From contig NZ_CP017080.1 of NCBI RefSeq assembly GCF_001645685.2, positions 4,393,051 through 4,457,050 on the forward strand: a stretch of 64,000 bases of DNA, in the 5' to 3' direction. The notes beneath the pieces are model-generated. The model ran no database searches. It was not told the DNA's origin and saw only the letters and a program-made list of their open reading frames with translations. A program made the position numbers and the translations under genes. Of this stretch, positions 43,769-53,063 are shown in pieces (the first letter of the stretch is position 1; every line of letters starts with the position of its first letter). Source of the DNA: Peribacillus muralis (GTDB taxonomy: Bacteria > Bacillota > Bacilli > Bacillales > DSM-1321).

Positions 43769-44482
43769 ATCCAAGATATACAGCCACTATATGACAAAAG
43801 CATGGAATGCCTGCTGTGCAAGCAAAAATCGACCACAAAAAAAGTCCGATCACGCTTTGCAAGAGTAGCCAAATACGAAACGGACTTTTGCCCCATTTAC
43901 GCTGATTCATCCATCAATGCCCTTTACTATACCATTTTTGTTTGCCCTCACTGCGGCTTTTCCTATTCCGAGGAATTCTCCCGATACTTCCCTCCCGCCA
44001 CTAAGGAAGCCATAGAGGAGAAGGTCAGCTCACAGTGGGTTCCCCAACATTTCAGTAACGAGCGATCGATTAAAGACGCAATCAATTCTTACAAGCTGGC
44101 AAGTTATTGCGGTGCTTTAAAAAAGGAAAAACACATTATCCTGGCAGGCATCCATCTACGAATTGCCTGGCTATACCGGATTACCCAAAACTCGGAACAA
44201 GAAAAAAGATTTTTGAGGTTCGCACTTACGGAATTTGAAGCATCCTATTCTACAGGCGACTTCAGCGGTACCCGGGCATCCGAAGCCAAGATCTTATATC
44301 TCGCCGGCGACATTTCAAAAAGGATTGGAGATCACAAAGCAGCAATCAAGTATTTTTCATTAGTTTTCGAACGACAAAAAAATGCCCGGGAAACCTCCAT
44401 CATCCAAATGGCCAGAGACCGTTTTCAGGAAATTAAACACGAACAAGGCAGCCGGACAACCGCCGCATCACTCAATGGCTAA
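43769..44482 (+). CDS. DUF2225 family protein
   Basis: 237 aa if the ATC at 43769 is used. The usual ATG at 43802 gives 226 aa but has only a weak ribosome site (GACAAAAG), whereas AAGGGGGG ends six bases before the ATC. The extra residues QDIQPLYDKS match the N-terminal PLYDK stretch typical of this family. Zinc-like cysteines are in ECLLCKQKS and CPHCGFSYSEEF; the C-terminal half is a TPR-like helical region. An alternative is ATT at 43763. No enzyme motif is seen. The function of DUF2225 proteins is unknown. Confidence 0.72.
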   Translation: MQDIQPLYDKSMECLLCKQKSTTKKVRSRFARVAKYETDFCPIYADSSINALYYTIFVCPHCGFSYSEEFSRYFPPATKEAIEEKVSSQWVPQHFSNERSIKDAINSYKLASYCGALKKEKHIILAGIHLRIAWLYRITQNSEQEKRFLRFALTEFEASYSTGDFSGTRASEAKILYLAGDISKRIGDHKAAIKYFSLVFERQKNARETSIIQMARDRFQEIKHEQGSRTTAASLNG

Positions 44483-44536
44483 TGCCATCTTCGTGCCATT
44501 GCAGAGCGAAATGCAACGAAAAGGCAACTCTTACTT

Positions 44537-44680
44537 AAACTGTTGAGATCTCGCTCCTTGTTTACACGCTAAGTGAAATGGAACGGACGGTGTGAGCCCC
44601 CTGCTGAAAAAGCTCGGTAAGCACGCGCCTGAAGCGGAAAGTGATGGTACAAAATATCCAAACTGTGCCATCTTCATTTT
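44537..44680. repeat. Dispersed repeat, copy B (degenerate)
   Basis: AGTGAAATGGAACGGACGGTG at 44572 matches the start of copy A (AGTGGAATGGAACGGAGGGTG), and a flank with CCAAACTGTGCCATCTTCATTTT at the right side recalls the flanking direct repeats of copy A. The middle (CCCCTGCTGAAAAAG...GCCTGAAGCGG) is eroded. It fills the gap before the YuzB terminator. Confidence 0.6.
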
Positions 44681-44703
44681 AATCGAAGGGAAACAAAACG
44701 CTA

Positions 44704-44757
44704 AAAAGGCTGCAGAACGCCCCCTTATGCATCGAGAGTCCATCTGCAGCCTTTCCT
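44704..44757. terminator. Terminator near yuzB
   Basis: AAAGGCTGCAGA pairs with TCTGCAGCCTTT around a loop of about 30 nt. It lies between the convergent DUF2225 and yuzB genes; the T-run is short. Confidence 0.6.
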
Positions 44758-44783
44758 GCTGTGCCATTGATGAGTCCTTTTTT

Positions 44784-45017
44784 TCAGATTTCGAATTCAT
44801 CAATGAACTTATATATATTTTCAACTAATTCATCCGTTGTGTCACCAGAAACCACTTCGCCATTCACAAGCGCGTATAAGTTACTGGAGCATTTACCACA
44901 ATAGCCCAGGCATCCATATTCGATGATATCCAAATTCGGATCCCGTTCCAATCTTTCCATAGCCTCCTGCGCGCCACTGGCCAGATTGCTTACACAAAAT
45001 TCAATGATCGGATACAT
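44784..45017 (-). CDS. yuzB: YuzB family (DUF1450) protein
   Basis: 77 aa (B. subtilis YuzB 78 aa) with four conserved cysteines: [10 protein letters not shown] near residue 8 and [16 protein letters not shown] near 33-40. The arrangement suggests an iron-sulfur or zinc site. The [15 protein letters not shown] start matches YuzB closely. The gene lies between yutM-like Fe-S genes and yutJ. Function unknown. Confidence 0.9.
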   Translation of the reverse strand: MYPIIEFCVSNLASGAQEAMERLERDPNLDIIEYGCLGYCGKCSSNLYALVNGEVVSGDTTDELVENIYKFIDEFEI

Positions 45018-45085
45018 TGTTTCACCTCACCGTTACTAACAATCCATCTTATTACTTTTCCCATTTACAGTCAATATTTACGCAT

Positions 45086-45122
45086 AAAAAAGCAGCCGAT
45101 TTCAAGATATCGGTTGTGATTT
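45086..45122 (-). terminator. Orphan hairpin upstream of yuzB, possible attenuator
   Basis: On the minus strand CAACCGAT and ATCGGCTG (one G-U pair) with a TTGAA-type loop are followed by CTTTTTTAT. It resembles a terminator but no minus-strand gene lies upstream, so it may be an attenuator for yuzB or a relic. The rest of the 309-bp gap to yutJ holds no gene I recognise. Confidence 0.4.
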
Positions 45123-45325
45123 CCTTATATATTCGTTATACTTTTGTCGGGGTATGTAAAAAGAAAATTATCAAAAATTTTTTATTCTTACTACTAATGG
45201 GGTATATATATTCAGTAAAAATTTCAAAGGTTCATTTGGGAGAATCCGAACGTGGGATACTTGTTTTCAACAAGTAAAACGATTATCAAATTTTTTCAAA
45301 GAGATCAAATAAAGGGGAAAATTAT

Positions 45326-46393
45326 ATGAAGAACTTAGTCATACTTGGTGGTGGGTATGGTGGTATGCGCATGTTGCAAAGACTGTTGCCTAATCAGCTT
45401 CCTGAAAACGTGAGCATCACGCTTATCGACCGCAATCCTTATCACTGCTTAAAAACCGAATATTATGCTTTGGCAGCAGGCACCATTCCTGATCAGCACA
45501 TCCGTGTTGCATTTCCTGAACATCCTCGCTTGAAGAACGTATACGGAGAAGTACTTTCCATCGATATGGAAAACAAACAAGTCATAATTGAAAACCAAGA
45601 ACCTGTCGCTTATGATGATTTAGTCATTGGACTAGGCTGTGAAGATAAATTCCACAATATTCCTGGTGCAGACACACATACGTACAGTATCCAAACCATT
45701 GATAAATCACGCCGCACATATTCAGCTTTGAATAATTTAGGTGCTGGTGCAACCGTGTCCATCGTGGGCGGCGGTCTAAGCGGTGTCGAGCTGGCAAGTG
45801 AATTGATCGAAAGCCGTTCCGATTTGAACGTGAAGCTATTTGACCGCGGACCGCATATTCTTTCAGCTTTCCCAGAAAGATTAAGCACATTTGTCGAATC
45901 TTGGTTTGATAAACATACAATTGAAATCGTCCATCATTCCAATATCACCAAGGTTGAACCTAACCTGCTTTATAATGGCGATGAAGCTGTCCAAAGTGAT
46001 GTCATCGTCTGGACTGCTGGAATCCAGCCAAGCATAATCATCCGTGAAATGGATATCGAAAAGGATCGTCAAGGAAGGGCCGTCCTTACTCCTCAGCATT
46101 TCCTTCCGACTAATGATAGCATCTTTGTTGTCGGCGATTGTGCAAGTCTGCCGCATGCACCAAGCGCTCAATTAGCGGAATCCCAAGCTGAGCAAATCGT
46201 CCAGGTTCTTGTGAAGAAATGGGCAAATGAACCGCTTCCTGAAAGCTTCCCTGCCATGAAACTAAAAGGAACATTAGGTTCTCTCGGGAAAAAGCAAGGT
46301 TTTGGCCTTGTAGCAAATCGACCGATCACTGGAAGAGTGGCACGCCTCATGAAATCAGGCATTCTCTGGATGTATAAATACCATAACGGTTGA
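45326..46393 (+). CDS. yutJ: YutJ, NADH-dehydrogenase-like flavoprotein
   Basis: 355 aa, shorter than YumB. FAD motif ILGGGYGGMRML near residue 6, NAD-binding motif VSIVGGGLSGVELASELI near 152, FAD-contacting VVGDCASLPHAPSAQLAESQAEQI near 275. It lacks the extended C-terminal tail of NDH-2. B. subtilis YutJ is a type-II NADH-dehydrogenase-like protein of unknown acceptor. The ATG has an AAAGGGGAAAATTAT site. Confidence 0.9.
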   Translation: MKNLVILGGGYGGMRMLQRLLPNQLPENVSITLIDRNPYHCLKTEYYALAAGTIPDQHIRVAFPEHPRLKNVYGEVLSIDMENKQVIIENQEPVAYDDLVIGLGCEDKFHNIPGADTHTYSIQTIDKSRRTYSALNNLGAGATVSIVGGGLSGVELASELIESRSDLNVKLFDRGPHILSAFPERLSTFVESWFDKHTIEIVHHSNITKVEPNLLYNGDEAVQSDVIVWTAGIQPSIIIREMDIEKDRQGRAVLTPQHFLPTNDSIFVVGDCASLPHAPSAQLAESQAEQIVQVLVKKWANEPLPESFPAMKLKGTLGSLGKKQGFGLVANRPITGRVARLMKSGILWMYKYHNG

Positions 46394-46412
46394 TCTTGCA
46401 TGTCGCTTTCAT

Positions 46413-46462
46413 AAACTGGCCCACTGAGCTGCGTACAGCTCGCTTCATGGGTCAGTTTTTTA
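46413..46462. terminator. Bidirectional terminator between yutJ and yuzD
   Basis: AAACTGGCCCA pairs with TGGGTCAGTTT around a further GAGCTG/CAGCTC inner stem, then TTTTTA. Confidence 0.85.
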
Positions 46463-46478
46463 TTTATTCCATTATATA

Positions 46479-46808
46479 TCATAATTGCATCTTGTATCCA
46501 TATCTCTCCATCGCTTCCACCACTTTTTTTAGACTCACATTACCTTCCGCGATGATTTCATCCTCGATAAGGACAAGCGGATAGAATAGATCTTCCTCGA
46601 TCATCCTCGCGGCAAAGCTCTTTTGCTTCAGCTTTTCAGGGGGATTGTACATATCGATATAAGAAATCCTGAAGCTCTGCTCAGGGAACTTCCTCGTTAA
46701 GGCCGCTTCGAGCCATTCACAAGTATCTTTCGAAGAAGGCAGGTTTACACAGCTTGCACAAATTTGCTCCGCACCATAAACCTCAATCTCGATGTCTTTC
46801 TTTACCAT
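46479..46808 (-). CDS. yuzD: YuzD family (DUF1462) thioredoxin-fold-like protein
   Basis: 109 aa (YuzD 108 aa). It has a glutaredoxin/thioredoxin-like pattern: IEIEVYGAEQICASCVNLPSSKDT with a C-x2-C, a cis-proline region YPLVLIEDEIIAEG and C-terminal helix. DUF1462 proteins are annotated as disulfide-oxidoreductase-like; the precise function is unknown. It is divergent from yutI, which encodes a NifU-like protein. Confidence 0.88.
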   Translation of the reverse strand: MVKKDIEIEVYGAEQICASCVNLPSSKDTCEWLEAALTRKFPEQSFRISYIDMYNPPEKLKQKSFAARMIEEDLFYPLVLIEDEIIAEGNVSLKKVVEAMERYGYKMQL

Positions 46809-46975
46809 ACTATTCCTCCTTCAATTCAGTATATTAGCTGCCTCTTGATAACATTATAAGAACATTCACCTGTTTCCTTCTTATTTATATAATATAGATT
46901 ATATTTCCGCAAAGTTACAGTTGGATTTTTTACTACCTTCGCATTATAATATGAATAGGAAAGGAGTCGATTGCA

Positions 46976-47212
46976 ATGTCTAACCAAACAATGGAAGTTC
47001 AAGTTCAAGATGTTCTAGATAAGCTTCGTCCGTTTCTTCTTCGTGATGGCGGTGACTGTGAACTAGTTGACGTAGAAGATGGAATTGTAAAATTACGATT
47101 ACTGGGAGCTTGCGGAAGCTGTCCAAGTTCGACCATTACGCTAAAAGCGGGTATTGAACGCGCCCTTCTTGAAGAAGTTCCAGGTGTAGTGGAAGTTGAA
47201 CAAGTATTCTAA
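46976..47212 (+). CDS. yutI: NifU-like Fe-S scaffold YutI
   Basis: 78 aa consisting of the NifU C-terminal domain: [49 protein letters not shown] with the C-x2-C motif CGSC. It is shorter than the B. subtilis protein (111 aa) and the start has GGAAAGGAGTCGATTGCA ATG. It assembles or delivers Fe-S clusters in the cytosol. Confidence 0.93.
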   Translation: MSNQTMEVQVQDVLDKLRPFLLRDGGDCELVDVEDGIVKLRLLGACGSCPSSTITLKAGIERALLEEVPGVVEVEQVF

Positions 47213-47299
47213 TGTCCCTTTAAATAATATGCGGCGCCTTCATTAATGCGCCCAATCGTTTTCATGCAGACAGGGACTTACCTGGACTGTTATAGAAAT

Positions 47300-47367
47300 A
47301 AAGCTGACTCGGCTTTTGCCTTATCAAATGGATTGATACGGCTTGACACGGGTCAGCTTTTTTTTAA
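47300..47367. terminator. Terminator between yutI and thrB
   Basis: AAAGCTGACTCG and CGGGTCAGCTTTT enclose a loop of about 40 nt with inner pairing, followed by a T8 run on the plus strand; the reverse side (GTCAGCTTTATTT) can act for thrB. Confidence 0.7.
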
Positions 47368-47373
47368 TTTCAT

Positions 47374-48312
47374 TCACAAAAATTCCAAGTTTTCTTTTTC
47401 TTGCTCCGAGAGGATGGCTGTATGGCTGCCTTCATTATCGATTTGCAGCTCTTTCACAACATATTCCGGAAACGCCAGCTTCAATGCCTTGAGCACGGCT
47501 GCTGATTTTTCCGTGGATGCCAAGCTTAAAACAGTCGGACCTGCACCGCTTAGTGCCGTCCCAAACCCGCCTTCTTGAAGGACGATCTCCTCTATAAGAG
47601 TCAAATGAGGAACCAGCTCCTCTCGATAGGGCTGATGGAACCGATCGCTTTGCATCATATCGCCAACAAGCTTCCAATCCTTCGTCAGGACCGCGGCAAC
47701 CAAGACATTGGCAGCCGCACTTCCAGCTATCGCATCTTTATAAGGAAGGGAAGCGGGAAGGACATTCCTGGAATCCTCAGTCATCAATTCAAAATCGGGT
47801 ATGACCGCAATCACCTTGACCCCTTCAATTGGAAACGAAACGACATCCGTCCTTCGCTCTGTATGCAGACCTACAACCAATCCGCCATGAACGGATGCCC
47901 CTGCATTATCGGGATGCCCTTCAAATAGGGAAGCATGCCTATTCTTTTCAGCAGCGGTCAATCGGAGTTCACCTACGATGTTTGCCAACTCGATGCCGGC
48001 CACAATGGCAGAGGCACTGCTCCCCAGACCTCGTGCCAATGGGATTTCACTGGAGACGAAAATCCGGCATGGAGATAGTTCCTTCCCATATGCCGCCGCC
48101 GTTTTCTTGGCGATCTGAACGATATAATTTTGATCATCCCTTGGAAAAACAGACATCTCTTCCGAAAGCGGAATGACTTCCCAATGATCTGATGAAGATC
48201 CGTGTATTTCCAAGTAAAGCCCAAGCGCCAGACCGATGGAATCGAATCCCGGTCCTAAATTGGCCGTACTTGCCGGCACACGGATCAAGAACATCTCCGA
48301 CTCTGCGCTCAT
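47374..48312 (-). CDS. thrB: Homoserine kinase ThrB
   Basis: 312 aa GHMP kinase. The ATP-binding glycine-rich loop is [23 protein letters not shown] near residue 95, and motif [12 protein letters not shown] near the C-terminus is the third GHMP motif. The N-terminal [20 protein letters not shown] is diagnostic for ThrB. It phosphorylates homoserine, the substrate of ThrC. The start overlaps the end of thrC by four bases, so it is the last gene of hom-thrC-thrB. Confidence 0.95.
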   Translation of the reverse strand: MSAESEMFLIRVPASTANLGPGFDSIGLALGLYLEIHGSSSDHWEVIPLSEEMSVFPRDDQNYIVQIAKKTAAAYGKELSPCRIFVSSEIPLARGLGSSASAIVAGIELANIVGELRLTAAEKNRHASLFEGHPDNAGASVHGGLVVGLHTERRTDVVSFPIEGVKVIAVIPDFELMTEDSRNVLPASLPYKDAIAGSAAANVLVAAVLTKDWKLVGDMMQSDRFHQPYREELVPHLTLIEEIVLQEGGFGTALSGAGPTVLSLASTEKSAAVLKALKLAFPEYVVKELQIDNEGSHTAILSEQEKENLEFL

Positions 48313-49370
48313 GCCTGCTTCACACCTTGCAAATGCTCCAAAATGACTTCCTCATCCATTGGCAGCAAAGTAGGCTGAATCGTGCTCGTATCGACTGCCA
48401 CATTCGGATCCTTCAGGCCATTCCCCGTCAGTACAGCAACGATTTTACTTCCTTTTTTGATTTCACCGCTTTTTAACTGTTTATAGATTCCAGCGATGGA
48501 GGCGCACGATGCCGGCTCTGCGAAAACACCTTCTTTTTTTGCCAGCAAATGATAGGCTTCAAGGATTTCTTCGTCTGTCACTTCATCGATTTTCCCTTTG
48601 GATTCATCGGCCGCTTCGACCGCGAAGTTCCAGCTGGCCGGATTACCAATTCTGATCGCCGTCGCAATCGTTTCCGGATTTTCAATGACGCTATCCCTTA
48701 CAATCGCAGCGGCTCCCTCAGCTTCGAACCCCCTCATTTCAGGAAGGCCCGTTTGTTTCGCTTCATGATATTCCTTAAAGCCTTTCCAGTATGCTGTTAT
48801 ATTCCCTGCATTCCCGACTGGAAGCGCCAATATATCAGGTGCTGAGCCGAGTGCGTCACAAATTTCGAAAGCCGCCGTCTTCTGCCCTTCGATCCGATAC
48901 GGATTGACCGAATTCACCAGCGTAATCGGTGAGCTCTCACTAAGCGAACGGACGATTTTTAAAGCTTGATCGAAGTTGCCTTCAATCGAAATGATTTCCG
49001 CCCCGTACATAACGGCTTGGGCAAGCTTGCCCATGGCGATTTTACCTTCAGGGATGACCACGATGCAACGAAGGTTAGCACGAGCGGCATAGGCGGCTGC
49101 AGCGGCGGATGTATTGCCAGTGGAGGCGCAAATGATCGTATCGCTTCCAGCCTCTATCGCTTTGGCGACAGCCATCACCATTCCGCGGTCCTTGAACGAA
49201 CCCGTTGGATTCGCTCCTTCATATTTCACATGCAGGTCGATCCCCCACTCTTCGGATAAACGATTCAGTCTTATCAAAGGGGTATTTCCCTCCAAAAGGG
49301 ATAATGCAGGTGTGTTTTCATTAACAGGTAGAAAATCCTCATACGTGCTTATAAGTCCTTGCCAGCTCAT
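48309..49370 (-). CDS. thrC: Threonine synthase ThrC
   Basis: 353 aa PLP enzyme of fold type II. The PLP-lysine motif is [19 protein letters not shown] near residue 60 and the phosphate-binding glycine loop [19 protein letters not shown] near 185. It converts O-phospho-homoserine to threonine. It overlaps hom by four bases upstream and thrB by four bases downstream. Short type, like other Bacillus ThrC. Confidence 0.96.
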   Translation of the reverse strand: MSWQGLISTYEDFLPVNENTPALSLLEGNTPLIRLNRLSEEWGIDLHVKYEGANPTGSFKDRGMVMAVAKAIEAGSDTIICASTGNTSAAAAAYAARANLRCIVVIPEGKIAMGKLAQAVMYGAEIISIEGNFDQALKIVRSLSESSPITLVNSVNPYRIEGQKTAAFEICDALGSAPDILALPVGNAGNITAYWKGFKEYHEAKQTGLPEMRGFEAEGAAAIVRDSVIENPETIATAIRIGNPASWNFAVEAADESKGKIDEVTDEEILEAYHLLAKKEGVFAEPASCASIAGIYKQLKSGEIKKGSKIVAVLTGNGLKDPNVAVDTSTIQPTLLPMDEEVILEHLQGVKQA

Positions 49371-50665
49371 TTATTGTCCTCTCCTTCAACTCTATATGTG
49401 CTTTTTACTTCACGTACCATATTGTAGTCATGCAATTTCTGTTTAATTTGTTCAAATGCAGCCAAGGTGGCAGTATGCGTCACCAATACGATTTCAGAGG
49501 ATTCCTTTTCATCAAGCGGCAATTGAAGGATTTTGTCGAACCCTACCCCATGCTCTGCGAATAAATTCGTAATTCTGGCTAACACGCCCACTTCGTCCTG
49601 GACATGTAATCGAAGGAAGAACTTCGCAAAAATCTCCGTTGCATCTTTTAATTGCTTCGGGTACTGAGGTGAAACGGCACTGCGGCCATTTACGCCAAGC
49701 CTCATATTCTTGATGACCGTCACCATATCCGAGACGACGGCAGTGGCAGTCGGTAAACTCCCGGCTCCCGGACCGTAAAACATCGTTTCCCCTACAGCCT
49801 CCCCATACACGTAGACTGCATTATATTCGTTGTTTACCGAAGCCAATGGGTGTGCTTCCGGAAGCAGTGCCGGCTGGACGCTCACTTCCACCCTCTCCCC
49901 CGATCTTGAGGCTACACCGATCAATTTCATTGTATATCCAAGCTTTTTGCTATATCTCAAATCCTCTTCGGATATCTCGGTAATCCCTTGTACCTCCACA
50001 TCATTCAAGCCGATGTTCATCGAGAATCCTAGTGTGGATAGTATCGCCATTTTACGGGCTGCATCCAATCCCCCTACATCTGCTGTCGGGTCGGCTTCGG
50101 CAAATCCGAGCTCCTGGGCTTCCTTCAGGACGTCCTCATATGCTCTGCCTTCTTTGCTCATTTTCGTTAAGATGAAGTTCGTCGTACCATTGACGATTCC
50201 CATCATTTTCGTGATCCGATCCGAAGATAGTCCATCTACAAGTCCTCGTAAAATCGGAATTCCGCCTGCTACACTTGCTTCATAGAATAAATCACATTGA
50301 TTCTCAGTGGCCAATTCGAGCAATTCCGGTCCGTATAAGGCCATCAAGTCCTTATTGGCCGTAACGATATGCTTTTTATTCTTTATTGCTTTTGTCAAAT
50401 AACCGCGTGTTTCCTCAATTCCGCCCATAACCTCAATCACGACATCAATTTCGGGATTGGAAAGGATATCCTCGGGATACTCGGTGAGCATGTCTTTATC
50501 AATCTCGACAAGCCGCTCCTTGGCTGTATCTTTGACTAGTATCTTTTTGACGGATATGGAACAGCCCACTTGATGCATCAGCTTATCCTGATGACTTTCA
50601 AGGATTTGCACGACTCCTGACCCGACTGTACCTAACCCCAATAAACCGATAGAGATGACTTTCAT
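49367..50665 (-). CDS. hom: Homoserine dehydrogenase
   Basis: 432 aa. NAD(P)-binding motif [17 protein letters not shown] near residue 5, the conserved homoserine-binding [17 protein letters not shown] near 205, and a C-terminal ACT domain ([21 protein letters not shown] [17 protein letters not shown] near 355), which typically binds threonine for feedback inhibition. It reduces aspartate semialdehyde to homoserine. First gene of the threonine operon, with an AAGGGGGAGCC ribosome site. Confidence 0.96.
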   Translation of the reverse strand: MKVISIGLLGLGTVGSGVVQILESHQDKLMHQVGCSISVKKILVKDTAKERLVEIDKDMLTEYPEDILSNPEIDVVIEVMGGIEETRGYLTKAIKNKKHIVTANKDLMALYGPELLELATENQCDLFYEASVAGGIPILRGLVDGLSSDRITKMMGIVNGTTNFILTKMSKEGRAYEDVLKEAQELGFAEADPTADVGGLDAARKMAILSTLGFSMNIGLNDVEVQGITEISEEDLRYSKKLGYTMKLIGVASRSGERVEVSVQPALLPEAHPLASVNNEYNAVYVYGEAVGETMFYGPGAGSLPTATAVVSDMVTVIKNMRLGVNGRSAVSPQYPKQLKDATEIFAKFFLRLHVQDEVGVLARITNLFAEHGVGFDKILQLPLDEKESSEIVLVTHTATLAAFEQIKQKLHDYNMVREVKSTYRVEGEDNK

Positions 50666-50724
50666 TTTTGGCTCCCCCTTAAAACTGTTTATCTACAGAA
50701 AACATTTGTATTTGTATAGTAGAC

Positions 50725-50753
50725 ATTATAAGTTCAATTCACATAATTATCAA
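50725..50753 (-). promoter_or_regulatory. Predicted sigma-A promoter of hom-thrC-thrB
   Basis: On the minus strand TTGATA (50748-50753) and TATAAT (50725-50730) are separated by exactly 17 bp, about 60 bp before the hom start codon. I see no T-box or leader peptide in the short leader. Confidence 0.8.
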
Positions 50754-50853
50754 TAGTTAGAAAAACGGATATGCGAGCTTTTTATGTACACCCCTTGATG
50801 GAGTAAGCACGGATATGGTGAATATTTTTAAGGAAAAACCTTTTTCCATATTG

Positions 50854-51765
50854 CTACTTGACGGATTTCAGTGACTCCTCCGTCCCCATGATGATATGTG
50901 GTTCTTGTGCTGGGTCGAGCCATTTCAAAAGCGCAAGGACATTCTTTTCGGCCATTGCCACGCATCCTGCAGTCGGCTTCGTTTCCCCTCTCCAAACATG
51001 AAGGAAGATTGCACTGCCTTTTCCTTTTACGATCGGATTCGTATTATAATGGATGACCGTCCCATATTTATAGAGTTCATGATTCATCCTTTCGAAGGAC
51101 TTCCATTTATCCGCAGGGTTACCCTTATAGGTTTTCCACTTGTTATAATCCTGGGATGTTTGATCATCGATCCAATAGTCATATTCAGTCGTTTTCTTAT
51201 AGCCCAGCTTCAGGCCGCCCGGCTTCGTTTCGCTTCCAAACGCCGTCCCAAAGGAGTAAATTCCCACCGGGGATTTTCCGTCGCCCTCCTTTTTACTGGT
51301 CGTAAAGCCATTCTTGCCAATGACGCCCTTCATCTCATTCAACGCCCGTCGCCACTCGCCGCTTTTCTTTTCGTATGGTATGACTGTAACGTGCGTATCA
51401 GTCATCGATTTCCCTTTCACCGATACAATCTGGTTGACCCCTTTTCTCGTGTCGAATTTCTTCAGCAGGGCTTTTTCACCGGTACTGAAAACCTCCCTTG
51501 CATCCGTCATGCTCAAATAGGCGGTCTTTTTCGCGTGACAAACCTTATACCAGCTTCCTGTTCTGCCACTGGCCGATAATTCATCATTTTTCTTATACGT
51601 TTTTAACGTTTTGCTTGAAGCCGTAGCCCTTTCTTTCAGCTCAGCCGTTTTCTTCAGTACGACTTTGTATTGTGATGCTTCACAAGCTGTTGTTTCAGCC
51701 TGCACAGGCAAGGTCACCTGAAGGCCAAACAAAAGTAAAAGGGCTGCCATCATCATTTTTTTCAT
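50854..51765 (-). CDS. Secreted L,D-transpeptidase (YkuD) with SH3-like domain
   Basis: 303 aa from the ATG at 51765, which has GGAAAGGAAGAG upstream; the earlier ATG at 51819 adds an unlikely leader. A signal peptide (MKKMMMAALLLLFGLQVTLPVQA) is followed by a bacterial SH3-like region (ELKERATASSKTLKTYKKND) and a YkuD catalytic domain with the His motif FLHVWRGETKPTAGCVAM, where H and the Cys of GC are the active-site residues and TAGC replaces the usual S/T-x-G-C. It forms or cleaves L,D cross-links in peptidoglycan outside the membrane. Monocistronic. Confidence 0.86.
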   Translation of the reverse strand: MKKMMMAALLLLFGLQVTLPVQAETTACEASQYKVVLKKTAELKERATASSKTLKTYKKNDELSASGRTGSWYKVCHAKKTAYLSMTDAREVFSTGEKALLKKFDTRKGVNQIVSVKGKSMTDTHVTVIPYEKKSGEWRRALNEMKGVIGKNGFTTSKKEGDGKSPVGIYSFGTAFGSETKPGGLKLGYKKTTEYDYWIDDQTSQDYNKWKTYKGNPADKWKSFERMNHELYKYGTVIHYNTNPIVKGKGSAIFLHVWRGETKPTAGCVAMAEKNVLALLKWLDPAQEPHIIMGTEESLKSVK

Positions 51766-51883
51766 TGACTCTTCCTTTCCCGTCCCGGTTGAATTCACTG
51801 ATAAAATCAAACTATTCAAAAAAATCTTGTTATCATCATAACATAGTCAATCTGGATGAATCATATTTCTTTCCCATTTTCAG

Positions 51884-52885
51884 CTAAATCCAATCAACTT
51901 TTGGCAAATCATATTGTTTGGCCGGGACTTCCGCCAATTCATAAAATTGTTTAAGGAAGGATTCATATTGTTGGGATGATTTTGTTATTTGTGCGATTTT
52001 GTCCTCCAGCTCATTCGATCTTGTTTCCGTTTTCTTGGAGAAAAACTCTTCGACCGTTTCAAAATAATGAATCGGAAATAACATTCTCGAATACAACAAC
52101 CGGGCCGAAAAACTGGAGAACGGTTCGATCGCCTGGTATTCATGAAAAAAATGACCGATGCCGCGCTGATGCGTGTGCACATTCTGAAAATAGTGTTCCC
52201 TCACCCATTCGGCCACATCCCTCGTCCCGTGGTCGAATACCCAATCGAACGGATTTTTCACCCATTTATTACTTTTCCAAGTATCATGCAAAAACCGTTC
52301 GTAACACACCGTGCCACTATCGACAATTTGCGGGGTATCATCAATTTCCGTGTCGACTAAATATTGAATCGCATTTTCACCTAGCACCATATAATAGGGA
52401 AAGGTTTCTATAAACAATTTTTCAAACTGGTTATCGGGATGGGCGGTCAGCTTATCCCTCCAAATCCGTTCCAATTGATCGATCCTTTGTTCCCAAAGCT
52501 CTTTCCATTTTCCGATTCTCGAGCAGGCGGAAATGGTTTCATTAATGCCTCTCCCGCGTTGATGGAATCTTGCCAGTCGTCTACCTGGATTGAAATTTTT
52601 CGGCCCTTCCAAAGCCTGATTGCCAAGCAGGATAAATAATTGTTCATCGGCTTCGGAAACATAACTGCCATGATTGGCCAAGACGAATGCCGATACGTGT
52701 CGATCGCCTTGGCCAATCATATGCTGCGACATTTTATGGCGTTCGACCAATTCGTCCTGCTCGATGTTCTCGATGGGGACGATACTGTACACCATGTTCC
52801 CTGAACGAAAGCTCGGAAATCGGCTATTGTCCTCTTCTCGCTCCACCTGGATTCCGTAATTATTGAAAATGATTTCTTCTATCAT
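51884..52885 (-). CDS. yutH: YutH, CotS-like spore coat kinase-fold protein
   Basis: 333 aa (B. subtilis YutH 339 aa). It has a protein-kinase/aminoglycoside phosphotransferase-like fold with LARFHQRGRGIN and a YFETVEEFF C-terminal region. The catalytic H-x-D motif of active members is replaced by VDSGTVCYERFLHDT-type residues, so it may not be an active kinase. CotS-family spore coat proteins are the relatives. Cytosolic before sporulation. The start has GAAGGGGGCCATTCC ATG. Confidence 0.85.
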   Translation of the reverse strand: MIEEIIFNNYGIQVEREEDNSRFPSFRSGNMVYSIVPIENIEQDELVERHKMSQHMIGQGDRHVSAFVLANHGSYVSEADEQLFILLGNQALEGPKNFNPGRRLARFHQRGRGINETISACSRIGKWKELWEQRIDQLERIWRDKLTAHPDNQFEKLFIETFPYYMVLGENAIQYLVDTEIDDTPQIVDSGTVCYERFLHDTWKSNKWVKNPFDWVFDHGTRDVAEWVREHYFQNVHTHQRGIGHFFHEYQAIEPFSSFSARLLYSRMLFPIHYFETVEEFFSKKTETRSNELEDKIAQITKSSQQYESFLKQFYELAEVPAKQYDLPKVDWI

Positions 52886-53063
52886 GGAATGGCCCCCTTC
52901 AAAAAATGGATATAATAGAAATAGCGGACATCATATACTTATATATATATGTGGAATAACCCGTTTTCTGAATGATTATTGAAACCTTTTGGAAATACGA
53001 AGCACCTCATGAAATCTCTGCACTAGAACTTATCCCTAATAATATAGAGAAATGGGTGATGAC

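Noticed and set aside
50666..50853. T-box or threonine leader upstream of hom
   Set aside because: No T-box core (TGGNACCGCG-like) or run of threonine codons is found; only a sigma-A promoter.
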